A stretch of DNA of 14,800 nucleotides from an uncultured Alistipes sp. (GTDB lineage Bacteria > Bacteroidota > Bacteroidia > Bacteroidales > Rikenellaceae): assembly GCA_900769745.1 (NCBI GenBank), contig CAAGHX010000174.1:1-14800 (forward strand), in the 5' to 3' direction. Below, piece after piece: positions 14,522 to 14,800 of the stretch. The notes below the pieces were generated by a model. That model was not told the DNA's origin. It did no database searches and saw only the letters and a program-made list of their open reading frames with translations. Position 1 is the stretch's first letter; each line of letters begins with the position of its first letter. The translations under genes and the position numbers were made by a program.

Positions 14522-14800
14522 TTAGTTAGTAATTCTCTTTTTACGACGCTCCAAAGCTCTATACAGGGCCAGCATCGAGCCGCCCGCCACAAGGCCGACC
14601 ATTGCGCCCAGGGCAATATCGACAGGGAAGTGGTAGGCCATATAGATTCGCGAGTAGCAAATCACCACCACCGAGGCCACCATAAGCCAGGTGAACCACC
14701 TGCGGCCGATAGTGCCGATGGCAAGCACCGCCATCGAGACCATAGTGGCTGCGTGGGCCGACACTGTGCCATACATTCCACCCTGCTTCACCACGTGCAC
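14522..14800 (-). CDS. PAP2-family membrane phosphatase, C-terminal part (5' end outside window)
   Basis: The last 92 residues of a larger protein; the frame continues past position 14800. Motif C2 appears as VSAHAATM and motif C3 as SRIYMAYHFPVDI (Ser-Arg-x5-His-x3-Asp), which hold the catalytic histidines of PAP2 phosphatases. Two or three hydrophobic segments (about 18-30, 36-49 and 61-79 of the visible part) and a basic end (ERRKKR) indicate an inner-membrane protein. Members dephosphorylate undecaprenyl pyrophosphate, phosphatidylglycerol phosphate, lipid A or other lipid phosphates; the substrate cannot be decided without the N-terminus. It is the first visible gene of the downstream group. 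Confidence 0.88.
   Translation of the reverse strand: MHVVKQGGMYGTVSAHAATMVSMAVLAIGTIGRRWFTWLMVASVVVICYSRIYMAYHFPVDIALGAMVGLVAGGSMLALYRALERRKKRITN

Overview
The window looks like a chromosomal segment from a member of the Bacteroidota, most likely Bacteroidales; the genus is not determined (a Rikenellaceae/Alistipes-like source is only a guess). The grounds are: promoter candidates of the Bacteroidetes type (-7 box TAnnTTTG), lipoproteins with a Cys-Ser-Asp/Ser start, a BACON-like domain, a BF3164-type six-bladed propeller lipoprotein, and genes without strong Shine-Dalgarno sequences. Every gene I accept lies on the minus strand, so transcription runs from high to low coordinates. I see no integrase, transposase, CRISPR array, defence cassette or toxin-antitoxin pair.

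Layout, in order of transcription. (1) 14800-11476: a tightly spaced group made of a PAP2-type membrane phosphatase (cut by the window edge), a membrane-tethered CBM9-like protein, a BF3164-like lipoprotein and a NahK/APH-fold sugar kinase. (2) 11475-11125: an intergenic region with two palindromic repeat units, a strong terminator, a heptanucleotide array and a promoter candidate. (3) 11124-8575: a UvrD/PcrA-type helicase. (4) 8574-8286: a gene-poor stretch bounded by inverted heptanucleotide arrays. (5) 8285-6681: a family 2 glycosyltransferase closely followed by nth (endonuclease III). (6) 6628-4748: an S41 protease lipoprotein with its own promoter candidate. (7) 4697-3492: a secreted metallophosphoesterase. 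(8) 3383-2352: a DHH/DHHA1 phosphoesterase (NrnA-like). (9) 2261-420: an MsbA-type ABC exporter. (10) 424-204: a second pair of palindromic repeat units. (11) 66-1: tRNA-Asp(GTC), cut at its 3' end, with a full-consensus promoter. The rest of the gap between tRNA and exporter (about 116-203) is T-rich and shows no gene.

The genes are mostly housekeeping (DNA repair, nucleotide/RNA scavenging, envelope export) mixed with cell-envelope and surface proteins (lipoproteins, glycosyltransferase, CBM9-like protein, PAP2). The last group of four may serve carbohydrate or envelope metabolism, but no pathway is evident.

The most unusual content is non-coding. Two loci 11 kb apart carry the same composite repeat: a shorter 'type I' unit followed in tandem by a 125-nt 'type II' foldback. 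The two type II copies have the same geometry (61-nt arm, 5-nt loop, 59-nt arm) and differ by paired substitutions that keep the stem. Both sit exactly at the 3' end of a minus-strand gene in the same orientation, and one supplies that gene's stop codon. Separately, three 28-bp arrays of four heptamers (ATTCAAA or its complement) lie exactly at gene boundaries around the helicase and glycosyltransferase genes.
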